Assembly: GCF_017312485.1 (NCBI RefSeq)
Contig: NZ_BMBA01000002.1
Location: 734,635 to 798,634, forward strand
Length of the DNA stretch: 64,000 nucleotides
Direction of reading: 5' to 3'
From: Clostridium zeae
GTDB taxonomy: Bacteria; Bacillota; Clostridia; Clostridiales; Clostridiaceae
Below the pieces are notes generated by a model. It did not search any database and was not told the DNA's origin. It saw only the letters and a list, made by a program, of their open reading frames with translations. A program made the translations under genes and the position numbers. Below are positions 17,293-24,953 of the stretch, piece after piece. The number at the start of each line of letters is the position of its first letter. Position 1 is the stretch's first letter.

Positions 17293-18189
17293 TTGCTATA
17301 CGGAAATTCTACACAATATCAAAATTCTTTTGGTTTTCACTTTCTAAATTCGCCTAAGAATTCTCTTTATCAATTAAAATCAATAGGTTGGGAGATACGT
17401 ACCTCAAAGAGCTACAGCTGGGATGGTATGAAGAGAAATGAGGACAATGAACATTGTATCTTTCAATACACTTTATCAGGTTCAGGTGAAATTCGCATTA
17501 AAGACAAGATTTATTCACTTAAAAAGGGTGATGCCTTCCTGGTAAAAATCCCAGATAATCATCATTACTACTTACCTGAAAGCAGCGATAAATGGGAATT
17601 TATCTATATACATCTATACGGACAAGGTGCCATTAATGAATGCACTGACCTATTAACTTCTTATGGAAATGTGTTTAAGCTATCATCTAATTCTCCAGTT
17701 ATAGCTTACCTTTGGAAGGTTTATTGGGATGCAGTAAATAACAATATAGAAAATGGATATCAAACTTCTTCCTTTGCATATAATTTTATAATGGATTTAC
17801 ATAGAAGTAAGAATGTATTAGAAAGTAATATAAGCAACAAATACAGCTTAAGCATTGAGAATGTAATAAATTTTATTGAACATAATTTTTCTACTGAACT
17901 TACTTTAGATGATTTAGCAAAAGTGGCTACCATGTCTAAATTTCACTTTAATAGAACCTTTAACACTGTAGTTGGTACTACCCCTTGGAATTACCTGACT
18001 AAAATAAGACTTGAAAAAGCAGTGGGATTACTGCTTAAAGATAATATATCCATTGATTGTATTGCTAAAAAAGTAGGTTTTTCTGGTGAGAACTACTTCA
18101 GTAAAGTATTCCGAAAATATCTTGGTATGTCCCCAGGAAGATTTAGAGAAGAACATTTTGAGATAAATAACTACTCACTTAAACTTTAG
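17293..18189 (+). CDS. AraC-family regulator with cupin sensor domain
   Basis: The 299-codon frame encodes an N-terminal cupin-like domain (HCIFQYTLSGSGEIRIKD, YSLKKGDAFLVKIPDNHHYY) and a C-terminal pair of helix-turn-helices (TLDDLAKVATMSKFHFNRTF, then ISIDCIAKKVGFSGENYFSK and FRKYLGMSPGRFREEH). Such proteins bind a sugar in the cupin and activate divergent or adjacent glycoside hydrolase genes. A TTG at 17293 follows GGAGGG by 7 nt; upstream ATGs lie in front of that site. It probably controls the GH27 gene, and possibly the GH13 gene downstream. Confidence 0.87.
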   Translation: MLYGNSTQYQNSFGFHFLNSPKNSLYQLKSIGWEIRTSKSYSWDGMKRNEDNEHCIFQYTLSGSGEIRIKDKIYSLKKGDAFLVKIPDNHHYYLPESSDKWEFIYIHLYGQGAINECTDLLTSYGNVFKLSSNSPVIAYLWKVYWDAVNNNIENGYQTSSFAYNFIMDLHRSKNVLESNISNKYSLSIENVINFIEHNFSTELTLDDLAKVATMSKFHFNRTFNTVVGTTPWNYLTKIRLEKAVGLLLKDNISIDCIAKKVGFSGENYFSKVFRKYLGMSPGRFREEHFEINNYSLKL

Positions 18190-18239
18190 ATGTACCACCT
18201 CATGCTTAAATTTATATTTTCGGATTGAAGTGTTTCATC
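18189..18239. repeat. Dispersed hairpin element, family 2 (short copy)
   Basis: GATGTACCACCTC and GAAGTGTTTCATC are imperfect arms of the family 2 palindrome, followed on the plus strand by TTTTTCT. The element begins at the stop codon of the AraC gene and probably serves as its terminator. Confidence 0.55.
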
Positions 18240-18319
18240 TTTTTCTATAATTTATCACAATTGAATCACCAATTACTGTGAATTATAATTATTATATATC
18301 CTAAAAAAGGGGGGATTTT

Positions 18320-19933
18320 ATGAGAAAAAAGCTAACCTTACGAACTATAGGCATATATATTCTTGCAGCTATTGTAATCGGTTTAATCATATTTTTATTC
18401 TTACCTAGAAGCACTAAGAATAAATATGACAAAGAAGCAAATGAAAAACTATTAAATGCAACGCACAAAAGCTATACTCCAATAAATTACTCTACAAATA
18501 AAGGCTATAAAGATCGAACCTTTTATGAAATATTCGTAGCATCCTTTAATGACAGTAATGGAGATGGACTCGGTGATCTAAAAGGTGTAGAACAAAAGTT
18601 AGATTATCTCCAAAGCTTAGGCATATCGGGAATATGGCTTATGCCTATAAATGAAAGTCCAAGCTACCATGGTTATGATGTATCTGACTATTATAATGTT
18701 AGAAAGAAATACGGTACCATGGATGATTTATATAGTCTTATAAACGAAGCTCATAAAAGAGATATTGCGGTATATATGGATTTAGTAATAAACCATACTA
18801 GCACTAAAAATCCATGGTTTATTGAATCCCTAAATAACAAAGATAGTAAATACAGAGATTATTATCTTTGGACACAAGATTCTAAAAAACTTGATGAATA
18901 TTCTAGCATAAACACCATGCCTTGGAGAGCTATAAGCAAGGATAATATTTATTATGGAATATTCGCAGAAGACATGCCTGACTTAAACTATGACAATCCT
19001 GAGGTTAGAAAAGAAGTAAAAGATATCGCTAAATACTATCTTGATATAGGGATGGATGGCTTCCGTTTAGATGCTGCTCGCCATATATACGATGGAGAAC
19101 TAGATAAAAATCTTAAGTGGTGGAAAGAATTTAACAGCTACGTAAAGAGTGTTAATAAAAATGCTTTGCTAGTAGGTGAAGTTTGGGATAAGACAGAAGT
19201 GGTTTCTGACTACTTAACAGCATTAGATTCTTGTTTTAATTTTGACTTAAGTACTGATATCGTCAATTCAGTTAAGGATAATAACTTTAAAGATTTAGCT
19301 TCTGCATATTCCTTTATGCAATCGGTTGCTCAATCTAAAAACAAAGATTATCTGGACAGTACCTTCTTAGGCAATCATGACATTAACAGAACAATGAGTA
19401 CTTTAGGTTCAGTAGCTAAATGTAAAACTGCTGCAGCAATACTTCTTACGCTACCAGGTACTCCTTATATCTACTACGGTGAAGAGACGGGAATGACTGG
19501 AGTAAAACCGGACGAAAAGATACGGGAACCTTTCATATGGGATGACAAGGATAAATTAAAAAATACAAGCTGGACCTCGGTAAGCAATGACAACAAATCA
19601 ATAGCTGTCAATATCGAAGAAAAAAATAAAGATTCTCTCTTAAATTTTTATAAAGCTTTCATTAAACTTAGAAATAATAATCCTGTTTTAAGATATGGTA
19701 GCTTTGAAGCCTTAAATACTGGTAATTCTAAAGTATTAACTTTCACTAGAATTTATAAGGATGAAACCATAAGTGTATTTATTAATAGCAATGATGATGA
19801 TCAAACAATAAAGCTATCTCCATTTAAAGGCACCGTACTATACTCCTCAGAAAGCTTAAGCGGTGATATTAATATAAGAAATGAGTTAAAGCTCAAAAAG
19901 GGGGAAATTTTAATAATTAAGAATACTAAATAG
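18320..19933 (+). CDS. Membrane-anchored alpha-amylase-family hydrolase (GH13)
   Basis: The 537-residue product has one N-terminal membrane anchor (residues 9-29, no lipobox) and a (beta/alpha)8 catalytic domain exposed outside. All four GH13 regions are intact: DLVINHTS, DGFRLDAARH with nucleophile Asp251, LVGEVWD with acid/base Glu287, and FLGNHDINR with Asp354. The sequence YEIFVASFNDSNGDGLGDLK at the domain start contains the DGxGDL motif of oligo-1,6-glucosidase/neopullulanase-like enzymes. It probably trims starch-type oligosaccharides at the cell surface. The start follows AAAAAAGGGGGG. Confidence 0.93.
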   Translation: MRKKLTLRTIGIYILAAIVIGLIIFLFLPRSTKNKYDKEANEKLLNATHKSYTPINYSTNKGYKDRTFYEIFVASFNDSNGDGLGDLKGVEQKLDYLQSLGISGIWLMPINESPSYHGYDVSDYYNVRKKYGTMDDLYSLINEAHKRDIAVYMDLVINHTSTKNPWFIESLNNKDSKYRDYYLWTQDSKKLDEYSSINTMPWRAISKDNIYYGIFAEDMPDLNYDNPEVRKEVKDIAKYYLDIGMDGFRLDAARHIYDGELDKNLKWWKEFNSYVKSVNKNALLVGEVWDKTEVVSDYLTALDSCFNFDLSTDIVNSVKDNNFKDLASAYSFMQSVAQSKNKDYLDSTFLGNHDINRTMSTLGSVAKCKTAAAILLTLPGTPYIYYGEETGMTGVKPDEKIREPFIWDDKDKLKNTSWTSVSNDNKSIAVNIEEKNKDSLLNFYKAFIKLRNNNPVLRYGSFEALNTGNSKVLTFTRIYKDETISVFINSNDDDQTIKLSPFKGTVLYSSESLSGDINIRNELKLKKGEILIIKNTK

Positions 19934-20011
19934 ATATACTACTTTTAGACAAAACTCAAATTATCAAGAAACTTACTAGTACTCCTGATGAGAAAACAAT
20001 ATAGTTTACAC

Positions 20012-20056
20012 AAAAAAATGGGATAGAGCTATCTTTTAAGCTCCATCCCATTTTTC
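20012..20056. terminator. Bidirectional terminator between convergent genes
   Basis: AAAAATGGGAT and ATCCCATTTTT (with GAGCT/AGCTC inside) form a strong stem with A and T tracts on both sides. It separates the GH13 gene from the zinc-ribbon gene and reaches that gene's stop codon. Confidence 0.85.
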
Positions 20057-20240
20057 ACCTAAATTTTTCTGGATGTTTTACTTTCATAGATAAAATGTGA
20101 CCACAGTCCGTGCATATTTCTGCAATAACATCTGAGCCTGTGGAAAAAATACTATCAATCGGGTACATTCTTCCCTGTGCCATATGTTTTCCTAAGCCAA
20201 TTTTATTACTTCCACAAACAGGACATAGCTTTTCACTCAT
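20055..20240 (-). CDS. Small double-CxxC zinc-ribbon protein
   Basis: The 61-residue product has CPVCGSNKIG at the N-terminus and CTDCGHILSMKV near the C-terminus, a classic two-knuckle zinc ribbon. The middle HMAQGRMYPIDSIFSTG is uncharged. It is the last gene of a PadR-DUF2812-zinc ribbon operon; its ATG overlaps the DUF2812 stop by 8 nt and follows AAGGAGGGG. Function unknown; nucleic acid or partner-protein binding is plausible. Confidence 0.8.
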   Translation of the reverse strand: MSEKLCPVCGSNKIGLGKHMAQGRMYPIDSIFSTGSDVIAEICTDCGHILSMKVKHPEKFR

Positions 20241-21432
20241 AGAGCCCCTCCTTACATCCTTTTTTAACCCTTAAATAATATAAAATGCTATTTATAGTGA
20301 AGATACTATATTCTATTAGTGCAACACCAAATAATACCATATCTATTATAAATATTTCTTCTAAACTTCTTTTTTTCGTCACCATTATATATATCCAAAA
20401 TGAACTTACTATTGCATAAATTATTATCATAGGCACATACAATATACAATAATAGGTGGCTACCTTTTTTGCATGGCTTATTTTATCAGCGATATCGCTA
20501 TACATCTTTGGAGCCTCTCCATTTTCGTCATAATCCATGGCCCATATATTCCATTTTTCAGTTCTTGAATTTGAACTAAAGTATAATTTCCATCCAACTT
20601 CTTTATTTATTTCAAAATATTCTTTAGTCACTTGCCTTTTAAAGTCTACAGAAAACTTCTTATTTACCGTACTTCCTTTTAGAAAATAGAACTTTCCACC
20701 TGTCTTACTTATCTTATATAAATTAAAGCCTCTTTTTTCCATTTTTTCAAGCCACAATTCTAGTTTATCTGGATATGTGACCCATGCAATTTTTCTCTTA
20801 ACTACACTTTTTTTCTTACCAATATATATTTCATCATCAATATCTTTATAAGCATCATAATTACAAGCAAATTCAATTCCCTCTGCATATTCTATTCTCT
20901 TAGTTGATGATTTCACTTTAAAATGTGTATAAGCTAAAAATATACATATACTTAATTGGGCTAGTAAATATAATATTCCTAGTATGTTGAGAGTCTCACT
21001 GTAGTTCACTTGTACTTGCTTTAAGCGTAAAATTGATTTAGTAAAGAATCCTAATATTAGTGGAAATAATATAAAAAATCCAAGTGCTGTGCCAGAATAA
21101 TTTATAAGCTTATTATTTCTTTCAATAACAGAATTTCTGCTTGGCATTATATTTATGTCCTCAGATTCATTGATTAATATCTTCCATCCTTTATGCTGCG
21201 AAATTATCCTCCAACCACTGTTATCTAAGCTTTTAGAGATATAATTACTTTGATTATTATCGTATATGATTCTATAGAACACTTTACTCTTTTTTGCCTT
21301 TATTAACTTAAATATTCTAAGCCCAAAGTCTACAGACTCTAACTTATAGCCTCTTAAACCCATATCCCGTAACCATTCTTCTGTTTTCTTAATATCATAA
21401 CTCCAAAAGAGTCTTACTACTTTCTTATCCAT
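20233..21432 (-). CDS. DUF2812 membrane protein with duplicated domain
   Basis: The 399-residue product begins VRLFWSYDIKKTEEWLRDMG, then YKLESVDFGLRIFKLIKAK and FYRIIYDNN, which is the DUF2812 pattern. A second, diverged copy starts about residue 217 (IAWVTYPDKLELWLEKMEKR, FYFLKGSTVNKKFSVDF). Two membrane segments separate the copies (about 115-175) and two follow the second. DUF2812 genes regularly follow a PadR repressor in Firmicutes, as here, and are suspected to respond to envelope stress; no activity is known. The ATG follows GGGGGAG and overlaps the padR stop by 8 nt. Confidence 0.82.
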   Translation of the reverse strand: MDKKVVRLFWSYDIKKTEEWLRDMGLRGYKLESVDFGLRIFKLIKAKKSKVFYRIIYDNNQSNYISKSLDNSGWRIISQHKGWKILINESEDINIMPSRNSVIERNNKLINYSGTALGFFILFPLILGFFTKSILRLKQVQVNYSETLNILGILYLLAQLSICIFLAYTHFKVKSSTKRIEYAEGIEFACNYDAYKDIDDEIYIGKKKSVVKRKIAWVTYPDKLELWLEKMEKRGFNLYKISKTGGKFYFLKGSTVNKKFSVDFKRQVTKEYFEINKEVGWKLYFSSNSRTEKWNIWAMDYDENGEAPKMYSDIADKISHAKKVATYYCILYVPMIIIYAIVSSFWIYIMVTKKRSLEEIFIIDMVLFGVALIEYSIFTINSILYYLRVKKGCKEGLYE

Positions 21433-21757
21433 TAAATCTCCCCCCTAACTGCCTTGCATTATTATTTAGTTCTTCTAACCTACTAATCTCCAATTTTAAA
21501 AGCGACTTTCCAAGTTCCGTTATTTCATATATGGTCTTTCTATCTTCATTAGAGTAAACCATAACTATTTCATCCTTCTCCATCTTACTTAGTGTTCCAT
21601 ATACTGTGCCTGATCCAAGAATTATTCTACCTTTAGTTAGACTCTCAACTTCTTTTATTATTCCATAACCATGCTTTGGCTCATATAAAGACAATAATAT
21701 ATAGAAGGCTGTTTCAGTCATCGGCAGATATTTTTTTATAACTTTTTCTTTTTCCAT
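21425..21757 (-). CDS. PadR-family transcriptional repressor
   Basis: The 110-residue winged-helix protein has the PadR signature TETAFYILLSLYEPKHGYGI then LGSGTVYGTLSKMEKDEIV and the wing RKTIYEITELGKSLLKLE. PadR dimers usually repress their own operon until a ligand binds. Two ATGTCAC-type palindromes overlap the promoter immediately upstream (21900-21951), supporting autoregulation. It heads the operon with the DUF2812 and zinc-ribbon genes. Confidence 0.93.
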   Translation of the reverse strand: MEKEKVIKKYLPMTETAFYILLSLYEPKHGYGIIKEVESLTKGRIILGSGTVYGTLSKMEKDEIVMVYSNEDRKTIYEITELGKSLLKLEISRLEELNNNARQLGGRFNG

Positions 21758-21783
21758 ATAATCCTCTAAGCATCATTTATATT

Positions 21784-21877
21784 GATGTCTCACCTATAAT
21801 TAATTTTAGATTTTAAATTATCCCATCAGAACTTGTGAGAGCTTTAAAAATAAATTCAGTATCAAAGTTCTTCATCT
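21784..21877. repeat. Dispersed hairpin element, family 2 (diverged copy)
   Basis: The stretch begins GATGTCTCACCT and ends GTTCTTCATCT, with an interior CCATCAGAACTTGTGAGAG closely matching the interior of the copy at 37643. Arms are more diverged than at 8012. It lies in the padR leader. Confidence 0.4.
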
Positions 21878-21899
21878 TTAATTAATAATCAAAAGCTAA

Positions 21900-21958
21900 T
21901 ATGTCACAGCGTGACATATTATACTTATACTATATCACACTGTGACATATATTCAAGA
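21900..21958 (-). promoter_or_regulatory. PadR operator pair over the padR promoter
   Basis: TATGTCAC-AGC-GTGACATA (21900-21918) and TATATCAC-ACT-GTGACATA (about 21931-21950) are two near-identical palindromes with about 31 bp centre spacing. A TTGAAT (21953-21958), 16-nt spacer and TATAGT promoter on the minus strand runs through the second one. The ATGT-ACAT outer bases fit known PadR operators. Confidence 0.75.
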
Positions 21959-22080
21959 ATTATTTTCCATATATTCAATAAATTTTAATGTTATACAAGC
22001 AATTCATAAAGTAGTATTATATTTATAGATCATGAAAGTAGAGTTATAATAAATTAAACAGCGTTACCAAACTCCTTTCA

Positions 22081-22165
22081 AACGCGCATTTTGTGCGTAA
22101 CTTTTTAAAAAGTTTTAATTTTAAAAAGTTATAATTTAAAAAATTTTAATTTATATAAAGTTAAA
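22081..22165. repeat. AT-rich short direct repeats
   Basis: AAAAAGTTATA/TTTTAATTT-type units recur three to four times just upstream of pcp, after a small CGCGCATTTTGTGCG hairpin-like motif. This looks like slippage-generated low-complexity DNA. The remaining 21758-22191 stretch carries the padR operators and a family 2 copy. Confidence 0.4.
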
Positions 22166-22191
22166 AAGTTATAGAAATTGGAGGTGCTATT

Positions 22192-22836
22192 TTGAAAGTA
22201 TTAGTAACAGGCTTTACCCCTTTTGGAGGAGAAGCTATAAATCCATCCTTTGAAGCAGTAAAGGCTTTACCAGATAAAATTAGCGAAGCTGAAATAATAA
22301 TTCTTGAAGTGCCAACGGTGTTTCATGAATCAATAGAAATCTTAGATAGAGCCATTGAAATGAATAAGCCTGATATAGTTATTTGTGTAGGTCAAGCAGG
22401 CGGAAGATTCGATATAACTGTTGAAAGAGTTGCGATAAATATAGATGATGCACGAATTGCGGACAACAAAGGAAATCAGCCTATTGATGAACCCATATTT
22501 TCCGATGGACAGCCAGCTTACTTTGCTAATGTTCCTATAAAGGCAATGGTTAAAAAGATTAGAGAAGCAGGTATTCCCGCTTCGATTTCGAATACAGCTG
22601 GAACCTTTGTATGCAATCATATTATGTATGGTTTAATGTATCTTATAGATAAGAAATATTCAAATGTAAGAGGAACTTTTATACATGTTCCATATATTCC
22701 TGAGCAAGTAGTTGATAAATATAACGCTCCTTCTATGGAATTGAGTTTGATTACAAAAGCATTGAAATTAGCTATACAGGCAGCTATAGAAAATAATACT
22801 GATGCTATAAAGGTCCCACTAGGTACTTTATGTTAG
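22192..22836 (+). CDS. pcp: Pyroglutamyl-peptidase I
   Basis: The 214-residue cysteine peptidase (family C15) removes N-terminal pyroglutamate from peptides in the cytoplasm. Visible signatures are [13 protein letters not shown] at the N-terminus, VGQAGGR with the catalytic Glu78 in [12 protein letters not shown], the nucleophile Cys141 in [10 protein letters not shown], and His165 in [10 protein letters not shown]. The length is normal for the family. It starts at TTG behind GGAGGTG and is a single-gene unit ended by a 12-bp hairpin. Confidence 0.96.
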   Translation: MKVLVTGFTPFGGEAINPSFEAVKALPDKISEAEIIILEVPTVFHESIEILDRAIEMNKPDIVICVGQAGGRFDITVERVAINIDDARIADNKGNQPIDEPIFSDGQPAYFANVPIKAMVKKIREAGIPASISNTAGTFVCNHIMYGLMYLIDKKYSNVRGTFIHVPYIPEQVVDKYNAPSMELSLITKALKLAIQAAIENNTDAIKVPLGTLC

Positions 22837-22842
22837 ATATAT

Positions 22843-22868
22843 AAGCACTCATTTAAAAATGAGTGCTT
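22843..22868 (+). terminator. Probable terminator of pcp
   Basis: AAGCACTCATTT and AAATGAGTGCTT are perfect 12-bp arms with a 2-nt centre, 6 nt after the stop. The T-run is weak (ACAATCTTATT). Confidence 0.6.
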
Positions 22869-22938
22869 ACAATCTTATTAAGAAAAGGCTATGTTTAAGA
22901 GTATTGTTGAAATTAATTGGTTATAAAGGAGGTGCTAT

Positions 22939-23013
22939 ATGAGCGAGCTATTAGAATTAAATGATTTTGTCAGATGGAATGGCTCTAAAAAATCGCTAAT
23001 CGTTCTTTATTAG
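22939..23013 (+). CDS. 24-codon ORF inside MITE copy A
   Basis: A GGAGGTG ribosome binding site lies 5 nt before ATG; the product begins MSELLELNDFVRWNGSKKS. The same start, frame and first 15 codons occur in copies B and C with only one or two substitutions. The stop TAG lies inside the following hairpin (AAAAAATCGCTAAT / ATTAGTGATTTTTT, 22987-23022). Whether a peptide is made is unknown. Confidence 0.4.
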   Translation: MSELLELNDFVRWNGSKKSLIVLY

Positions 23014-23023
23014 TGATTTTTTT
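22987..23023. terminator. Terminator hairpin inside MITE copy A
   Basis: AAAAAATCGCTAAT and ATTAGTGATTTTTT form a 14-bp stem (one G-U) with an 8-nt loop and T-runs on both strands. It should stop transcription in both directions wherever the element lands. Confidence 0.7.
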
Positions 23024-23335
23024 ACGCATCTGCCTTTTCTGAGCGTACGTGAAGAAATTCTGGCAGGCGATATATTTTTACTTTTTACTTTTTAATCATA
23101 TAGCATTTTTTATTTTATTAAATTTAAGATATAAATTTTTTATAGAATGCATGGATTTTTAAAAAGTAAAACTGTACTGTTCGAACGTAGTGAGTTTACA
23201 GTTTTAGCCATGGAATATGATAAAATCATATTAATTCTTTGCGTAAGCTCATTAAAGCATCGGATTGATAACCACTTAATTTCAACACGGTGCTTTAACA
23301 TCGCCTAAGAAAAAAGTATTTTAATACACAGCTAA

Positions 23336-24328
23336 TTAGACATTAATCTGTTTCTCTTTTACTGGCAAAAGTAAATCTATTTGAATTGTGCTGTCTTCTG
23401 GAGATACCATGTATTTGTTTATATAATTAAGATGCTCCTCCATACACTCTCGTTCTATAACTTCTTCTTTGTAATTCAACTCATATTTATCATTATTTTG
23501 TGCACAATTATATAACCTAAACCATTCATCAAAAGCTCCCATTGGAATCATATAAGCGCAATACAGTCCACCTTGAAAATACTTTTTAGTAAATGGTGGT
23601 TTCACTTCAAATCCTTCTGGTATAGTAACCCATCTTTCATAGCCGTGATCACTTCCATCCGGAACATTCCCATTGGGATTATTAAACCCGTAATGTCTAA
23701 AATCCGGCTTAACTTCATGAAGCCTTGACTCTCTAATAAACTTATTCAGAAGCTTTCCTGTTTCGATTTCTGGTAATCCACCTATACAATGAACACTAGC
23801 AACTGTAGCAGGTGGAAGGTATATGATTCTTACATCCTTATCTTGTAATTTGTTTAAATTTTCATTTGCCTTATTTAATTCTTCCATGGATTTTTCTCCT
23901 TTAAGATTAATTTTAGAAAGGCTTAAAGGTTCGACAATTTTTAAAATATCCTGATCTTCTAGCAAATCGAAATTGATACCAATTTTTGTACCTTCATTTA
24001 ACCGTTCAATTAAACTATTTAAGCTATTCTTAATTGTAGCTAAAGCTGCTATCTCGTTATCAATCTCTGAAATGTTCTCTAAGAATATTTCAACTATGTG
24101 TGTTTGTTCAGTATTTTGAAAAATAGATTTTATATGCTTTAGAGATATGCGTAATTTTCTCAAAACTATTATCTGTTGCAATCTTCTTACATCTGATTGA
24201 TCATAAGTACGATACGCATAATCCTCTTTCTTTTTACTTTGCAAAATTCCTATTTGTTCATAATACCTCAAGGTTCTTGTTGAAATATTAAAATTCTTTG
24301 ATACCTCACTAATTGTCAATAAATTCAT
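23336..24328 (-). CDS. MerR-family regulator with effector-binding-like domain
   Basis: The product, about 330 residues, has an N-terminal MerR winged helix (LTISEVSKNFNISTRTLRYY, EQIGIL), a dimerisation coiled coil (HIVEIFLENISEIDNEIAAL), and a C-terminal GyrI/effector-binding-like domain (VRIIYLPPATVASVHCIGG, GYERWVTIPEGFEV, YCAYMIPMGAFDEWFRL). This is the architecture of BmrR-type multidrug or ligand sensors. The ATG at 24328 follows AAAGGAG by 8 nt; the longer frame upstream has no site. Its own promoter has the long 19-nt MerR-type spacer. The stop is 24 nt from MITE copy A. Confidence 0.87.
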   Translation of the reverse strand: MNLLTISEVSKNFNISTRTLRYYEQIGILQSKKKEDYAYRTYDQSDVRRLQQIIVLRKLRISLKHIKSIFQNTEQTHIVEIFLENISEIDNEIAALATIKNSLNSLIERLNEGTKIGINFDLLEDQDILKIVEPLSLSKINLKGEKSMEELNKANENLNKLQDKDVRIIYLPPATVASVHCIGGLPEIETGKLLNKFIRESRLHEVKPDFRHYGFNNPNGNVPDGSDHGYERWVTIPEGFEVKPPFTKKYFQGGLYCAYMIPMGAFDEWFRLYNCAQNNDKYELNYKEEVIERECMEEHLNYINKYMVSPEDSTIQIDLLLPVKEKQINV

Positions 24329-24351
24329 TCCTTCAGCTCCTTTCTGACTTA

Positions 24352-24382
24352 ATGATAAAGTACGACACGACGTCAAAGTCAA
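24352..24382 (-). promoter_or_regulatory. MerR-type promoter with 19-nt spacer
   Basis: TTGACT (24377-24382) and TATCAT (24352-24357) are 19 nt apart on the minus strand. The spacer GACGTCGTGTCGTAC contains repeated GTCGT. Over-long spacers re-aligned by DNA twisting are typical of MerR targets, so the regulator probably controls itself here. Confidence 0.6.
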
Positions 24383-24553
24383 TAGTTTCCAAATCTTAAT
24401 TAAGCAAAAATTTAAATATATCTTTCCTCGCAGAATACAACTTCTAATTTGTATTATATAAAATTTTTCCAACTAGTTGCAATCTATTACACGATGCAAA
24501 TATGCCATCTTATATATAAATTAGAACAATTTGTTAATTAAGTAAAAACATCC

Positions 24554-24603
24554 TTGACTTACATAGAAGTTCTAGGTAAGCTATATACATAGAACTTCTA
24601 TGT
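24554..24603 (+). promoter_or_regulatory. Promoter and operator pair of the second padR operon
   Basis: A -35 TTGACT (24554-24559) is followed by two related palindromes: ACATAGAAGTTCTAGGT (24561-24577, imperfect) and ACATAGAACTTCTATGT (24587-24603, perfect). Their centres are 26 bp apart. The second abuts the AAGGAGGTG ribosome binding site of padR. The sequence differs from the operator at 21900 apart from the outer ACAT/ATGT. Confidence 0.7.
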
Positions 24604-24617
24604 AAGGAGGTGCAATT

Positions 24618-24953
24618 TTGCTATCAAAAGATTTAACTGCAGCATCAACGAGACCACTTATACTTTCATTTTTAGCTAAACAGGAAAGCTATGGTTATGA
24701 AATAATAAAAAACATTCAAGAGTTATCGAATAATGAAATAGTCTGGAAGGATGGAACTCTTTATCCTGTTCTAAAAAAGTTATGTGAAAGTGATTTAGTT
24801 GAATCTGAATGGAAAACTGTAGACGGAAGAAAAAGAAAATATTATAGAATAACAAAAGCTGGCTTAAAAGCCTTAGAAAGCGAAAAGCTTCAATGGCAGG
24901 TAGTAAATGATACTTTGAATAATATGTGGGGGGATTCTATATGTTTCAATTAG
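24618..24953 (+). CDS. PadR-family transcriptional repressor
   Basis: The 111-residue winged-helix protein has TRPLILSFLAKQESYGYEII, then VWKDGTLYPVLKKLCESDLV and the wing VDGRKRKYYRITKAGLKALE, the complete PadR pattern. It starts at TTG behind AAGGAGGTG and overlaps the next gene by 13 nt, indicating translational coupling with its membrane partner. A pair of ACATAGAA-type palindromes in the promoter is the likely target of autorepression. Confidence 0.93.
   Translation: MLSKDLTAASTRPLILSFLAKQESYGYEIIKNIQELSNNEIVWKDGTLYPVLKKLCESDLVESEWKTVDGRKRKYYRITKAGLKALESEKLQWQVVNDTLNNMWGDSICFN

Larger units (their letters stand above)
22887..23305 (+). mobile_element. MITE-like element, family 1, full-length copy A
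   Basis: About 419 bp starting GGCTATGTTTAAGAG and ending CTTTAACATCGCC, flanked on the right by TA. The terminal inverted repeats continue inward to TTGAAATTAATTGGTTAT on the left and ATAACCACTTAATTTCAA on the right, roughly 38 bp with mismatches. The interior holds GGAGGTGCTATATG plus a 24-codon ORF, a terminator hairpin, a CATCTGCC...GGCAGG hairpin, and an AAAACTGTA/TACAGTTTT stem. No transposase is encoded, so mobilisation in trans by a TA-targeting (IS630/Tc1-type) enzyme is inferred. Confidence 0.75.

Noticed and set aside
22081-22165. Possible CRISPR or iteron array upstream of pcp
   Set aside because: Units are short, overlapping and low-complexity, without constant-length spacers or cas/rep genes nearby.
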